Shown: piece after piece, positions 18,438-26,318 of the stretch
How positions within the stretch are numbered: the first letter of the stretch is position 1
Layout: every line of letters starts with the position of its first letter
Source: an uncultured Oscillospiraceae bacterium
Lineage (GTDB): Bacteria > Bacillota > Clostridia > Oscillospirales > Acutalibacteraceae
Assembly: GCA_902478605.1 (NCBI GenBank)
Contig: CABSLQ010000037.1
Span: 1 to 30,617, forward strand
Length of the DNA stretch: 30,617 nt
Direction: 5' to 3'
The notes under the pieces: model-generated
The model's database searches: none
The model's input: only the letters and a program-made list of their open reading frames with translations
What the model was told of the DNA's origin: nothing
Translations under genes and position numbers: made by a program

Positions 18438-19329
18438 CCTCTTTGAAACAGACGAAAGTCGTGCGGAGGCTGCCTTAAGCAAGATACGGGAAATTCCCAT
18501 ATCGGAGATTGACGAGTTTCCAGACCATCCGTTTAAAGTCTTAATGGATGAAGATATGGAACAGCTTGTTGAGAGTATCAAGCGAAATGGCGTAATGACC
18601 CCGGCGACTGTTCGGCTCAAGGAGGACGGACGGTATGAGCTTATCAGCGGACACAGGCGTAAAAAGGCGTGTGAGCTTGCAGGACTGGAAACCTTAAAAT
18701 GCGAGGTCAAGGAGCTGACCCGTGATGAAGCAATCATCATTATGGTAGAGAGCAACCTGCAACGCTCCACAATCCTGCCGAGTGAGAAAGCCTTTGCCTA
18801 CAAAATGCGGCTTGAAGCGATGAAGCGTCAGGCAGGCAGACCCCCGAAAGAAAATTCGTCCCCAGTGGGGACACATTTACGGAGCGATGCCGAGCTTGCT
18901 GAAAAGGTTGGAGAAAGCCGCAATCAAATTCAAAGGTATATCCGCCTGACCGAGCTTGTTCCTGAAATCCTGCAAATGGTTGACGAAAGGCAGATTGCGT
19001 TCCGCCCTGCGGTGGAAATCTCCTATCTGTCCGAGGAACAGCAGTACACTCTGCTCGAAGCGATGGAATACAACGACGCTACCCCGTCACTGGCGCAGGC
19101 TATCAAAATGAAGAAATTTATGCAGGACGGAAAGCTCACAGATGAGGTTATCCAGTCCATCATGCAGGAGGAAAAGCCAAACCAGAGGGAAAAGCCCGCT
19201 TTCCGTGATGAACGGATCACCAAGCTCATCCCTAAGACTGTCCCCAAAGGACAGGAAACCGACTTTGTGGTCAAGGCGTTGGAGTTCTACAACCGACACT
19301 TGCAGCGGAGCAAAGACCGTGAACGATAG
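18391..19329 (+). CDS. parB: ParB-family partition protein
   Basis: A 312-residue DNA-binding partner of ParA. The N-terminal ParB/Srx CTP-binding fold spans about 30-120. It includes ELISGHRRKKACE, the counterpart of the GERR box, and ESNLQRSTILPSEKAFAY. A helix-turn-helix follows (DAELAEKVGESRNQIQRYIR, about 165-185), and the C-terminal part is helical. The start is TTG at 18391, chosen because AAAGGAGG lies 9 bases upstream, inside the end of parA. This overlap and shared ribosome site indicate translational coupling. I saw no convincing parS array in the window. Confidence 0.9.
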   Translation: MARSRGNKIELTAYDDLFETDESRAEAALSKIREIPISEIDEFPDHPFKVLMDEDMEQLVESIKRNGVMTPATVRLKEDGRYELISGHRRKKACELAGLETLKCEVKELTRDEAIIIMVESNLQRSTILPSEKAFAYKMRLEAMKRQAGRPPKENSSPVGTHLRSDAELAEKVGESRNQIQRYIRLTELVPEILQMVDERQIAFRPAVEISYLSEEQQYTLLEAMEYNDATPSLAQAIKMKKFMQDGKLTDEVIQSIMQEEKPNQREKPAFRDERITKLIPKTVPKGQETDFVVKALEFYNRHLQRSKDRER

Positions 19330-19346
19330 CCACACACCGAGGGCGA

Positions 19347-19377
19347 GGTCTGTCCATTGGAGGATAGCCTTTTTTTC
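19347..19377 (+). terminator. Probable terminator after parB
   Basis: An imperfect hairpin (AGGTCTGTCC pairing with GGATAGCCT) is followed by TTTTTTT, just downstream of the parB stop. Confidence 0.45.
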
Positions 19378-19445
19378 GCTTCCCCCTCTCCACACCTCTC
19401 CCCCTTAACTACTGCCAGTTACTGTCCGAAGAAAGAAAACTATTG

Positions 19446-19467
19446 AGCTGCCATAAGGCGGCTTTTT
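19446..19467 (+). terminator. Short hairpin with T-run before the adhesin gene
   Basis: AGCTGCC-ATAA-GGCGGCT (one G-U pair) followed by TTTT, 43 bases ahead of the adhesin start. It may be a terminator or attenuator. No clear promoter is visible between it and the gene. Confidence 0.55.
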
Positions 19468-19509
19468 CTCGGTTAGTAAGGCATATTCAATCAAAATCAG
19501 GAGGTAACT

Positions 19510-22500
19510 ATGAAATTCCCTAAATTATTCAAAAGGGCTGCGGCTGTTCTGATGGCTGCGGTCACAACGCTGTCCGTACTGCCTGCGACCACAGCGTTTG
19601 CTGCGGGAGATATAGGAACGATTTCCTTCAGCCACACTTATGACAGGAACGGGAACGCCATACGGTACAATTCCAGTGATGTATTCAACGGATATACCGC
19701 CGGAGGCGCAGGGAAATACCACTACCGCATGTATGTGGATGGCGATACAGCGTTCTGTATTCAGCCGGGTGTCCCCTTAAGAACGGGAAACACCCTGCAG
19801 AAAAATTCATCGGAGACTTGGAATGCTCTCTCCGCCAACCAGAAAAAAGCGGTGGGGCTTGCCCTCCTCTATGGGTATCAGGGCAACCGGGGCAGTCTTC
19901 CCGGCAGCGACGATGAAAAGTGGATTGCCACGCAGGCTCTTGTCTGGGAGTTTGTGACGAGTTGCAGGGAGTCTACCGGCTCTTATCAGCAGACAAGCAA
20001 GAAGATCTACAATGTGAACTTTGGCTCAAATTACCCTAACAGCGGTGCTGTGGAGGTCTACAACCAGATTGTGTCCCTGATGAGCAGGCACAATACCATA
20101 CCGAGCTTCATGTCGGGCGGTGCAAATGACATCACAAAAGAGCTTTCCTATCAGGACGGAAAATACACACTGACCCTGACTGACAATAACGGTGTGCTGT
20201 CCGAGTATTCCTTTGCTTCGTCTGACAGCAAGGTAAGCGTGGCGAAGTCCGGCAATCAGCTCATTATCACATCGGAAACCGCATTTGACGGGTCGGTACG
20301 CATTACTGCCACAAGGAGCAATGTGCCAACAGTCAGCAGCAGCGCAAAGATGATCGCCTATGGCGACCCCAACCTGCAGGATGTGGTCACGGGCGTGGAA
20401 AATGCCGACGCTGTGCGGGCATACCTGAATGTGGAGACACCCACTGGCACGATTGCCCTGAAAAAGACTTCCGAGGATGGCGTTGTTGCGGGCATCTCCT
20501 TTGTCATTAAGGGCGAAAAGAACTTTAACCAGACTGTTACTACGGACGAGAATGGCAACATTACCGTGGAGGGCTTATTCCCCGGCACTTACACCGTGAC
20601 GGAGCAGTCCATCGACAAATACGAGCCGCAGGAAACCCAGACCATCACGCTCATCGGCGGCAAGACCACCACGGTCAACTTCAATAACACCTTGAAGCGT
20701 GGCAGTCTTGAGGTGGTAAAGACTTCCGAGGACAGCCTTGTGGAAGGCGTGACTTTCCATCTGTACGGGACTTCCTTAAGCGGGCTTGCGGTGGATGAGT
20801 ACGCTGTGACCGATGCCAACGGAGTGGCGAGGTTTGAGAATGTCCTTATCAGCGGCAACACCCCGTATGTCCTTGAGGAAGTGGATACCGCTGTCCGCTA
20901 TGTCGTTCCCGCATCCCAGACCGCACCCATTGAGTGGAACAAGGTCACGGAGCGCAGCTTTACAAACATCCTCAAGAAATTCAATGTGACCGTGACAAAG
21001 ACCGATGCGGAAATGGGAACGCCGCAGGGCGACGCTTCCCTTGCGGGCGCAGTTTACGGTATCTATAAAGGCGAGGAACTGATTGACATTTACAACACGG
21101 ATGAGAACGGGCAGTTTACCACCGACTACTATGTGTGCGGCGACGACTGGAGCATCCGTGAAATCAGCCCGTCCGAGGGATATTTGCTCGATGAGACGAT
21201 CCACCATGTGGGCGCAGAACCGGAGCTTTACACGGTGGAAAGGAACAGCACGAAAAACGATGTGAATGAACAGGTCATCAAAGGGAATATCGCTGTCATC
21301 AAGCACACGGATGACGGGGAAACCCAGATTGAGACACCCGAAGAAGGCGCAGTTTTTGAAGTCTTTTTGAAATCCGCAGGCAGCTATGGGGACGCAAAGG
21401 AAAGCGAGCGTGACATCCTGACCTGCGACGAGAACGGTTTTGCCCAGACAAAAGACCTGCCTTACGGTATCTATACCGTGAAGCAGACTTCTGGATGGGA
21501 AGGTCGTGAGCTGATGAAGCCATTTGATGTGTTTATCAATTCTGACGGTCAGACCTACCGCTACCTGATCAACAACGCCAACTTTGAGAGTTATATCAAG
21601 ATCGTGAAAAAGGACGCCGAAACGGGCAACACCATCCCCTATGCCGGGGCAGGCTTCCAGATATACGACCCCAATGGCGAGCTTGTAACGATGACCTACA
21701 CCTACCCCGAAGTGACGACCATTGACACTTTCTATACCACAGCGGACGGCGACCTTATCACGCCCCAGACTCTGGAATACGGAAAGGGATATTCTCTTGT
21801 GGAGGTGCAGGCTCCGTATGGATATGTGCTGAACTCCGAGCCAGTCTATTTTGATGTGGTGCAGGAGGACTCCGCTGAGGAAAGCGGCATCACAGTCATT
21901 GAAGTGGTACGGGAAAATGTAGCGCAGAAAGGCACGATTACCGTGGAAAAGACGGGCGAGATATTCTCAACCGTAGCAGGCGACAAAGGGCTGTATCAGC
22001 CAATCTTTTCCGCCAGTGGGCTTGAGGGAGCTTTCTATGAGATTACCGCAGCCGAGGACATCTATACTCTGGACGGGACACTCAGGGCTTCTAAAGGTGA
22101 AGTCGTAGACACGATTACCACAGGTGCGGACGGTACAGCAAAGAGCAAGGAGCTGTATCTTGGCAGATATGAAGTCAGGGAAACCAAAGCCCCGTATGGC
22201 ATGGTGCTGAACGGGGAAACGCATACCGTGGAGCTTGTGTACGCAGGTCAGGAGGTTGCGGTCACAGAAACTTCCACGAGCTTTTACAATGAGAGACAGA
22301 AGGTGGAAATCGACCTCATAAAGAGCCTTGAGGTAGACGAAGCCTATGGCGTAGGCAATAACGGGGAAATCTTTGATGTTTCCTTTGGACTGTACGCTGC
22401 GGAGGAACTGACAGCCGCCGACGGTACTACAATTCCCGCTGACGGTCTGATTGAGGTCATTACCCTCGACGAGAACGGTCACGGGAAAGCTATCAGCGAC

Positions 22501-23670
22501 CTGCCGATGGGCAGCTACTATGTGCAGGAAATCAGCACGAACTCCGCTTATCTGAAAGATGATACCAAATACCCCGTTGTCTTTGAGTACGCAGGTCAGG
22601 AAACCGCACTGGTGTCCATCACTGCCAACGAGGGCGAAGCCATTGAAAACGACCTGATTTATGGCGCAGTCAGCGGTAAGAAGTACGATGAGGACGGGAA
22701 CGCTTTAGGCGGTGCGCTCATCGGTATCTTTAAGACGGGTACGGAAGAATTTACAGCCGAAACAGCGATCCAGACGACCACATCAGCCGATGACGGTAGT
22801 TTTTCTTTTGAAAAAGTGCCTTACGGGGCTTGGATTATCCGTGAGATTGAAAGCCCGACAGGTTTTGTACTCTCCGATGAGGAAATCCCCGTGACCATTG
22901 GCAGCGTGGACGAAGTTGTGGAAGTCGAGCTTGTCAATGAGTTCATCACGGGCAGCATCGAACTGACCAAGGTGGACGAGGACTATCCCGACAACAAGCT
23001 GACGGGTGCGGTCTTTGAAGTCTATGCTGACAAGAACGGGGACGGGAAACTGGACGATGGCGACGAGCTTTTAGGAGAAATGGCGGAGCTTGGCGATGGC
23101 GTGTACCAGATGAGCGACCTGCGCTATGGCAAGTACCTTGTCCGTGAGACAAAAGCTCCCGAAGGCTTCCTGCTCGATACCAATGTCTATCCCGTATCCA
23201 TTGAGGAAGATGGGAAGATTTATACAGTGGAGAATGAGGCAGGCGTCGGCTTTATCAATGCAGCCCAGAAAGGCTCTTTAAAGATCGTCAAGACTTCCTC
23301 TGACGGTAAGGTGGAGGGCTTCTCTTTCCGGGTAACTGGAAAAGATTATGACCAGACCTTTACAACGGATGCCAATGGCGAAATCCTTATTGAAGGCTTG
23401 CGCATTGGCGAATACACCGTATCCGAGGTCAGCGACGATGCTTCCGCAGGCTATATCCTGCCCGCCGAAAAGCAGGCAACCGTCAAGACCGATGCCACGA
23501 CAATCGTGGAGATGCACAATGAGCTGAGGGAAACCCCGAAAACGGGCGATGACTTCAATCCTGCGCTCTGGGCAGGTCTGGCGGCTGTTTCCGTGATTGG
23601 CGCAGGCGTTTTAGGATTTGTTGGCTTTAAGAACAGAAAGAAAAAGGAGGACTATGACTTGGAAATGTGA
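19510..23670 (+). CDS. Sortase-anchored adhesin: thioester domain plus SpaA/Cna-B repeats
   Basis: A 1386-residue surface protein. It has a signal peptide at 1-31 (cleavage near AFA-AG). A thioester-domain-like region spans about 65-185. C83 (DTAFCIQPG) and Q142 (ATQALVWEF) match the residues that form a Cys-Gln thioester for covalent host-surface attachment. About ten SpaA/Cna-B domains follow from about 310 to 1340, each beginning with a G-x-[IL]-x-[VL]-x-K-[TK]-type strand and ending in YxVxE-type segments such as YEVRETKAPYG and YLVRETKAPEG. Such domains are stabilised by Lys-Asn isopeptide bonds. The C-terminus has TPKTG (1342-1346), a membrane span and a KNRKKK tail. This fits xPxTG sortase signals, as in C. 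difficile CTn-borne adhesins. The ATG has AGGAGGT upstream. The 3' end overlaps a truncated kinase gene. Confidence 0.88.
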   Translation: MKFPKLFKRAAAVLMAAVTTLSVLPATTAFAAGDIGTISFSHTYDRNGNAIRYNSSDVFNGYTAGGAGKYHYRMYVDGDTAFCIQPGVPLRTGNTLQKNSSETWNALSANQKKAVGLALLYGYQGNRGSLPGSDDEKWIATQALVWEFVTSCRESTGSYQQTSKKIYNVNFGSNYPNSGAVEVYNQIVSLMSRHNTIPSFMSGGANDITKELSYQDGKYTLTLTDNNGVLSEYSFASSDSKVSVAKSGNQLIITSETAFDGSVRITATRSNVPTVSSSAKMIAYGDPNLQDVVTGVENADAVRAYLNVETPTGTIALKKTSEDGVVAGISFVIKGEKNFNQTVTTDENGNITVEGLFPGTYTVTEQSIDKYEPQETQTITLIGGKTTTVNFNNTLKRGSLEVVKTSEDSLVEGVTFHLYGTSLSGLAVDEYAVTDANGVARFENVLISGNTPYVLEEVDTAVRYVVPASQTAPIEWNKVTERSFTNILKKFNVTVTKTDAEMGTPQGDASLAGAVYGIYKGEELIDIYNTDENGQFTTDYYVCGDDWSIREISPSEGYLLDETIHHVGAEPELYTVERNSTKNDVNEQVIKGNIAVIKHTDDGETQIETPEEGAVFEVFLKSAGSYGDAKESERDILTCDENGFAQTKDLPYGIYTVKQTSGWEGRELMKPFDVFINSDGQTYRYLINNANFESYIKIVKKDAETGNTIPYAGAGFQIYDPNGELVTMTYTYPEVTTIDTFYTTADGDLITPQTLEYGKGYSLVEVQAPYGYVLNSEPVYFDVVQEDSAEESGITVIEVVRENVAQKGTITVEKTGEIFSTVAGDKGLYQPIFSASGLEGAFYEITAAEDIYTLDGTLRASKGEVVDTITTGADGTAKSKELYLGRYEVRETKAPYGMVLNGETHTVELVYAGQEVAVTETSTSFYNERQKVEIDLIKSLEVDEAYGVGNNGEIFDVSFGLYAAEELTAADGTTIPADGLIEVITLDENGHGKAISDLPMGSYYVQEISTNSAYLKDDTKYPVVFEYAGQETALVSITANEGEAIENDLIYGAVSGKKYDEDGNALGGALIGIFKTGTEEFTAETAIQTTTSADDGSFSFEKVPYGAWIIREIESPTGFVLSDEEIPVTIGSVDEVVEVELVNEFITGSIELTKVDEDYPDNKLTGAVFEVYADKNGDGKLDDGDELLGEMAELGDGVYQMSDLRYGKYLVRETKAPEGFLLDTNVYPVSIEEDGKIYTVENEAGVGFINAAQKGSLKIVKTSSDGKVEGFSFRVTGKDYDQTFTTDANGEILIEGLRIGEYTVSEVSDDASAGYILPAEKQATVKTDATTIVEMHNELRETPKTGDDFNPALWAGLAAVSVIGAGVLGFVGFKNRKKKEDYDLEM

Positions 23671-24532
23671 TGTGAAGCGTCAGGACGAAATCGGAGTTTT
23701 GGCAGCCAGTCTGAATGAAATGTCAGGGCGGTTAAGTGCTGCTCTGGACAGCCTGAAGACAGCAAATGAGCAGTTACAGCAGGATATTGAAAAGGAACGG
23801 GAGCAGGAAAAACAGCGGATTGACTTTTTTACCTCTGTCTCCCATGAACTCAAGACCCCTATCGCAATCATTAAGGGCGAACTGGAAGGGATGATTTACA
23901 AGGTTGGCGAGTATAAAGACAGAGATACTTATCTGCGCCATTGTCTGAAAACCGTCAATGATATGGAACATATCGTGAAAGAGATCCTGTCGGCGGCAAG
24001 GATGGGCGGAAGCGATTTTCAGCTTGTACGCTCTGACTTGAATATCAGCCAGATACTCCAAAAAGTTTGCAGGAAGAACAGTGGCAGGATGGAGGATAAA
24101 GAAATGGAGCTGAATATGGAGATACAGCCGGACTTTCATTATGAGGGCGACGGGCGGCTAATAGAGAAAGTGTTCTCCAATGTCATCAGCAATGCGGCAG
24201 CGTATTCCCCGGCAGGTGCTGTGATAACCGTGTCATTACAAAATGGCGTGTTTGCTGTGGAAAACTCAGGCGTTCACATAGCGGAGGAAGATTTAAAACA
24301 AATCTTTACCCCCTTTTATCGGGTAGATAAATCCCGTAATCGGAACAGCGGCGGCAGCGGCTTGGGACTGTATATCACAAAAACGATACTCGACCATCAC
24401 GGTATCCCTCATAAAATGGAGAATACAGAAAATGGTGTGCGGTTTACTGCTATCTTCTCAGAGGCGGCAATGCCGGAGCAGCTCGCTGTTTGTGCGCCAT
24501 CTGGCGGTAAGGAAGTCTTAGCCTTAGACTGA
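23654..24532 (+). pseudogene. Histidine kinase lacking its sensor half
   Basis: A 292-residue frame that begins in the middle of a HAMP domain (VKRQDEIGVLAASLNEMSGR). A coiled coil and the HisKA phosphoacceptor H64 (SVSHELKTP) follow. The HATPase_c parts come next: FSNVISNAAAYS, VENSG and GGSGLGL (233-239). The two membrane segments and extracellular sensor expected of this VanS/BceS-like type are absent. The first ATG lies inside the last codons of the adhesin gene, only 3 bases after AAGGAGG, and the frames overlap by 17 bases. It could be made as a soluble kinase, but it is best read as a 3' remnant joined to the adhesin gene by recombination. No response regulator is nearby. The C-terminal extension after FTAIF is of unknown role. 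Confidence 0.75.
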
Positions 24533-24642
24533 CCAAAAAACAGCATTGGCTTGGGGATTAACATATCTGATATAGAGTGAGAGATTTTACATCCTGCTCT
24601 TAGATATTTTAAAGCTCTCTGGTGGAATAGAAAGTTTGGATA

Positions 24643-24651
24643 TGATACAAT
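24643..24651 (+). promoter_or_regulatory. Possible promoter for the methyltransferase
   Basis: Extended -10 TGA-TACAAT (-10 at 24646-24651), with only a weak -35 (TGGAAT, 24623-24628). It marks the beginning of a markedly AT-rich segment. A TTTTACAT word at about 24591-24598 may be a degenerate copy of the motif seen at 17500 and 26067. Confidence 0.4.
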
Positions 24652-24691
24652 CAGAGGGATAAAATAGGATCTGTAAAAGGAGTATTTGTAT

Positions 24692-25534
24692 ATGAATGAT
24701 AAAATAATAAATTTCTTTCGACAAGAAGTGCCTGTCTATCAACGCAATACAAAAGCGTTTTGGGATGATGAACATATTTCAAAAGGTATGCTTGCAGCTC
24801 ATTTGGATACAAATAACGATGGCGCATCACGAAAACTGTCTACAATTCAAGAATCAGTTGACTGGATTTGTGAGCAATATCTGAATTCAAACTGTAATCA
24901 ACTTTTAGATTTAGGTTGTGGAGTAGGAATATATTCAGAACTGTTACATGATAAGGGATTTTCTGTTACTGGGATAGATTTTTCTAAACGCTCCATAGAA
25001 TACGCTAAAGCCCATGCACGGAAATCAAATCGGGAAATTACCTATCATTATCAAAATTATTTGGATATAAATTATGAAAATCAATTTGATATTGCAATTC
25101 TGGTCTATTGTGATTTTGGCGTACTTTCACCTTGTGACAGAAATATTTTACTGGCTAAAATCCATAAAGCTCTAAAAAATAACGGTGTTCTGATTTTGGA
25201 TGTGTTTAATAAACCATATTTGAATGTATTTAACGAAACGCAAAGCGTAAAATTTGAACAAAGTGGATTTTGGTCTTCCAAACCCCATGTTGTTATTCAA
25301 AGAAATCAATTTTATAATGAAACCAATAACATATTAGAACGCTATCTAATAATTACAGAGGAGGATTGTGAATGTTTTAATATATGGAATCAAATATATT
25401 CGGACGAAACATTTACAAAAGAAATATCTATGCAAGGATTTAAATTACTTAGTCTATATGATAACATTTGTGGAAAGATGTTTACAGGAAAAGAAGAAAC
25501 TATATGCGGTGTGTTTCAAAAAACAGAAAAGTAA
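24692..25534 (+). CDS. Class I SAM-dependent methyltransferase
   Basis: A 280-residue Rossmann-fold methyltransferase. Motif I is LDLGCGVG (72-79), the following acidic residue is D96 in VTGIDFS, and a motif-IV-like AILVYCDFGVLSP lies near 135-147. The N-terminal helices (FFRQEVPVYQRNTKAFWDDEHIS) and the C-terminal half would define the acceptor, which I cannot identify. The ATG at 24692 has AAAAGGAG at 24675-24682. The gene is far more AT-rich than its neighbours, suggesting a separate low-GC source. It is followed after 95 bases by a small Cys-rich gene with its own ribosome site, probably co-transcribed. Confidence 0.8.
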   Translation: MNDKIINFFRQEVPVYQRNTKAFWDDEHISKGMLAAHLDTNNDGASRKLSTIQESVDWICEQYLNSNCNQLLDLGCGVGIYSELLHDKGFSVTGIDFSKRSIEYAKAHARKSNREITYHYQNYLDINYENQFDIAILVYCDFGVLSPCDRNILLAKIHKALKNNGVLILDVFNKPYLNVFNETQSVKFEQSGFWSSKPHVVIQRNQFYNETNNILERYLIITEEDCECFNIWNQIYSDETFTKEISMQGFKLLSLYDNICGKMFTGKEETICGVFQKTEK

Positions 25535-25629
25535 ATCCTGAGTTGGCAAGATAAATGGCTTAAGCTTGTAAGGCGAATTGCCAAAACAAAATCAAATAAG
25601 AATAAATATATTTTCGTTGGAGGTAAAAA

Positions 25630-25989
25630 ATGGATTATAGAAATAAAGCTGTTAATTGTGTGAAGAATACAGTGCTACCAATACAAGCAAAACAATTTAA
25701 AGAATGTGGGTGCAGTCTGGACGAACAATATAGAAAATATGGAGATACAGAAAACTTTTTTGGTAAAGTAATTGAGCCGGGACACATTTATGAAGTGGGC
25801 TATCCAAAATGTGTCTGTCCTGAAGTTCTATCAGGACAGATAAAAGATAAAGCGCACTGCGAATGTTCCAGACAAAGTGTACTTTATATTTTGGAACAGT
25901 TGTTGCCAGACAAAACAGTTGCGGTAAAAACTATTGAAACCGTTTTGACGGGGGCTGATAAGTGTCGTTTTCATGTGACGATAGAATAA
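25630..25989 (+). CDS. Small Cys-rich protein, DUF6144/V4R-like C-terminus
   Basis: A 119-residue protein with about eight cysteines, several in pairs: ECGCS, KCVCPE and HCECSRQS. It ends in a GADKCRFHVTI segment that resembles the C-terminal Cys motif of V4R-like or DUF6144-type small-ligand or metal-binding domains. This likeness is tentative. The ATG has TTGGAGGT (25617-25624), so it is expressed as such. Whether it is full length or a trimmed copy of a longer family member is unclear. It pairs with the upstream AT-rich methyltransferase, possibly as a two-gene cargo. Function unknown. Confidence 0.55.
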   Translation: MDYRNKAVNCVKNTVLPIQAKQFKECGCSLDEQYRKYGDTENFFGKVIEPGHIYEVGYPKCVCPEVLSGQIKDKAHCECSRQSVLYILEQLLPDKTVAVKTIETVLTGADKCRFHVTIE

Positions 25990-26076
25990 ATTACCGAGTC
26001 ATTGAAGAATTAAATGGTTATAGTCCGTAAAAAATTATCCGACATAATTCAAAGATTGAATATCATTTTTACATAG

Positions 26077-26114
26077 CCGAGAGGTTTTCTTTACGAAAGC
26101 CCCTCGGTTTTTTT
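26077..26114 (+). terminator. Terminator ahead of the permease operon
   Basis: CCGAGAGG (26077-26084) pairs, with one mismatch, with CCCCTCGG (26100-26107). There is an inner CTTT/AAAG, then seven T. It is preceded by TTTTACATAGCCGA (26067-26080), identical to the word at 17500-17513. Confidence 0.8.
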
Positions 26115-26183
26115 CGCTGTACGGACAGCTCCACCTAAAATACTCCTCAACTCCACCTCAACTCCACTTTTCTTTCGTATTTT

Positions 26184-26224
26184 TATGATGTTCCCGGTCA
26201 GAGCAAAGCTCTAACGGGGAACAT
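26184..26224. promoter_or_regulatory. Operator-like palindrome upstream of the permease genes
   Basis: ATGTTCCC (26188-26195) and GGGAACAT (26217-26224) flank an inner AGAGC-AAA-GCTCT hairpin. A possible -10 TATGAT (26184-26189) overlaps the left arm. The gap 25990-26261 holds only the terminator, C-rich direct words (AACTCCACC/AACTCCAC, about 26149-26168) and this element. It could be a repressor site or a leader hairpin. Confidence 0.45.
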
Positions 26225-26261
26225 ACTCATTCACACTGGCGTAAAAATAGGAGGTGCAAAA

Positions 26262-26318
26262 GTGGCTTATACGCAAACAAGTATTCATCACAGAAAAAAT
26301 GAGGTGGCTGAAACATGA
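26262..26318 (+). CDS. 18-codon leader-type ORF coupled to the first permease
   Basis: GTG at 26262 sits 5 bases after AGGAGGTG, a better ribosome site than that of the permease itself. The frame runs 18 codons and ends in TGA at 26316-26318, overlapping the permease ATG (ATGA). It could be a coupling or leader peptide, or a deletion scar that joined the two ends of a lost upstream gene such as the missing ATPase. Too short to assign. Confidence 0.4.
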   Translation: MAYTQTSIHHRKNEVAET

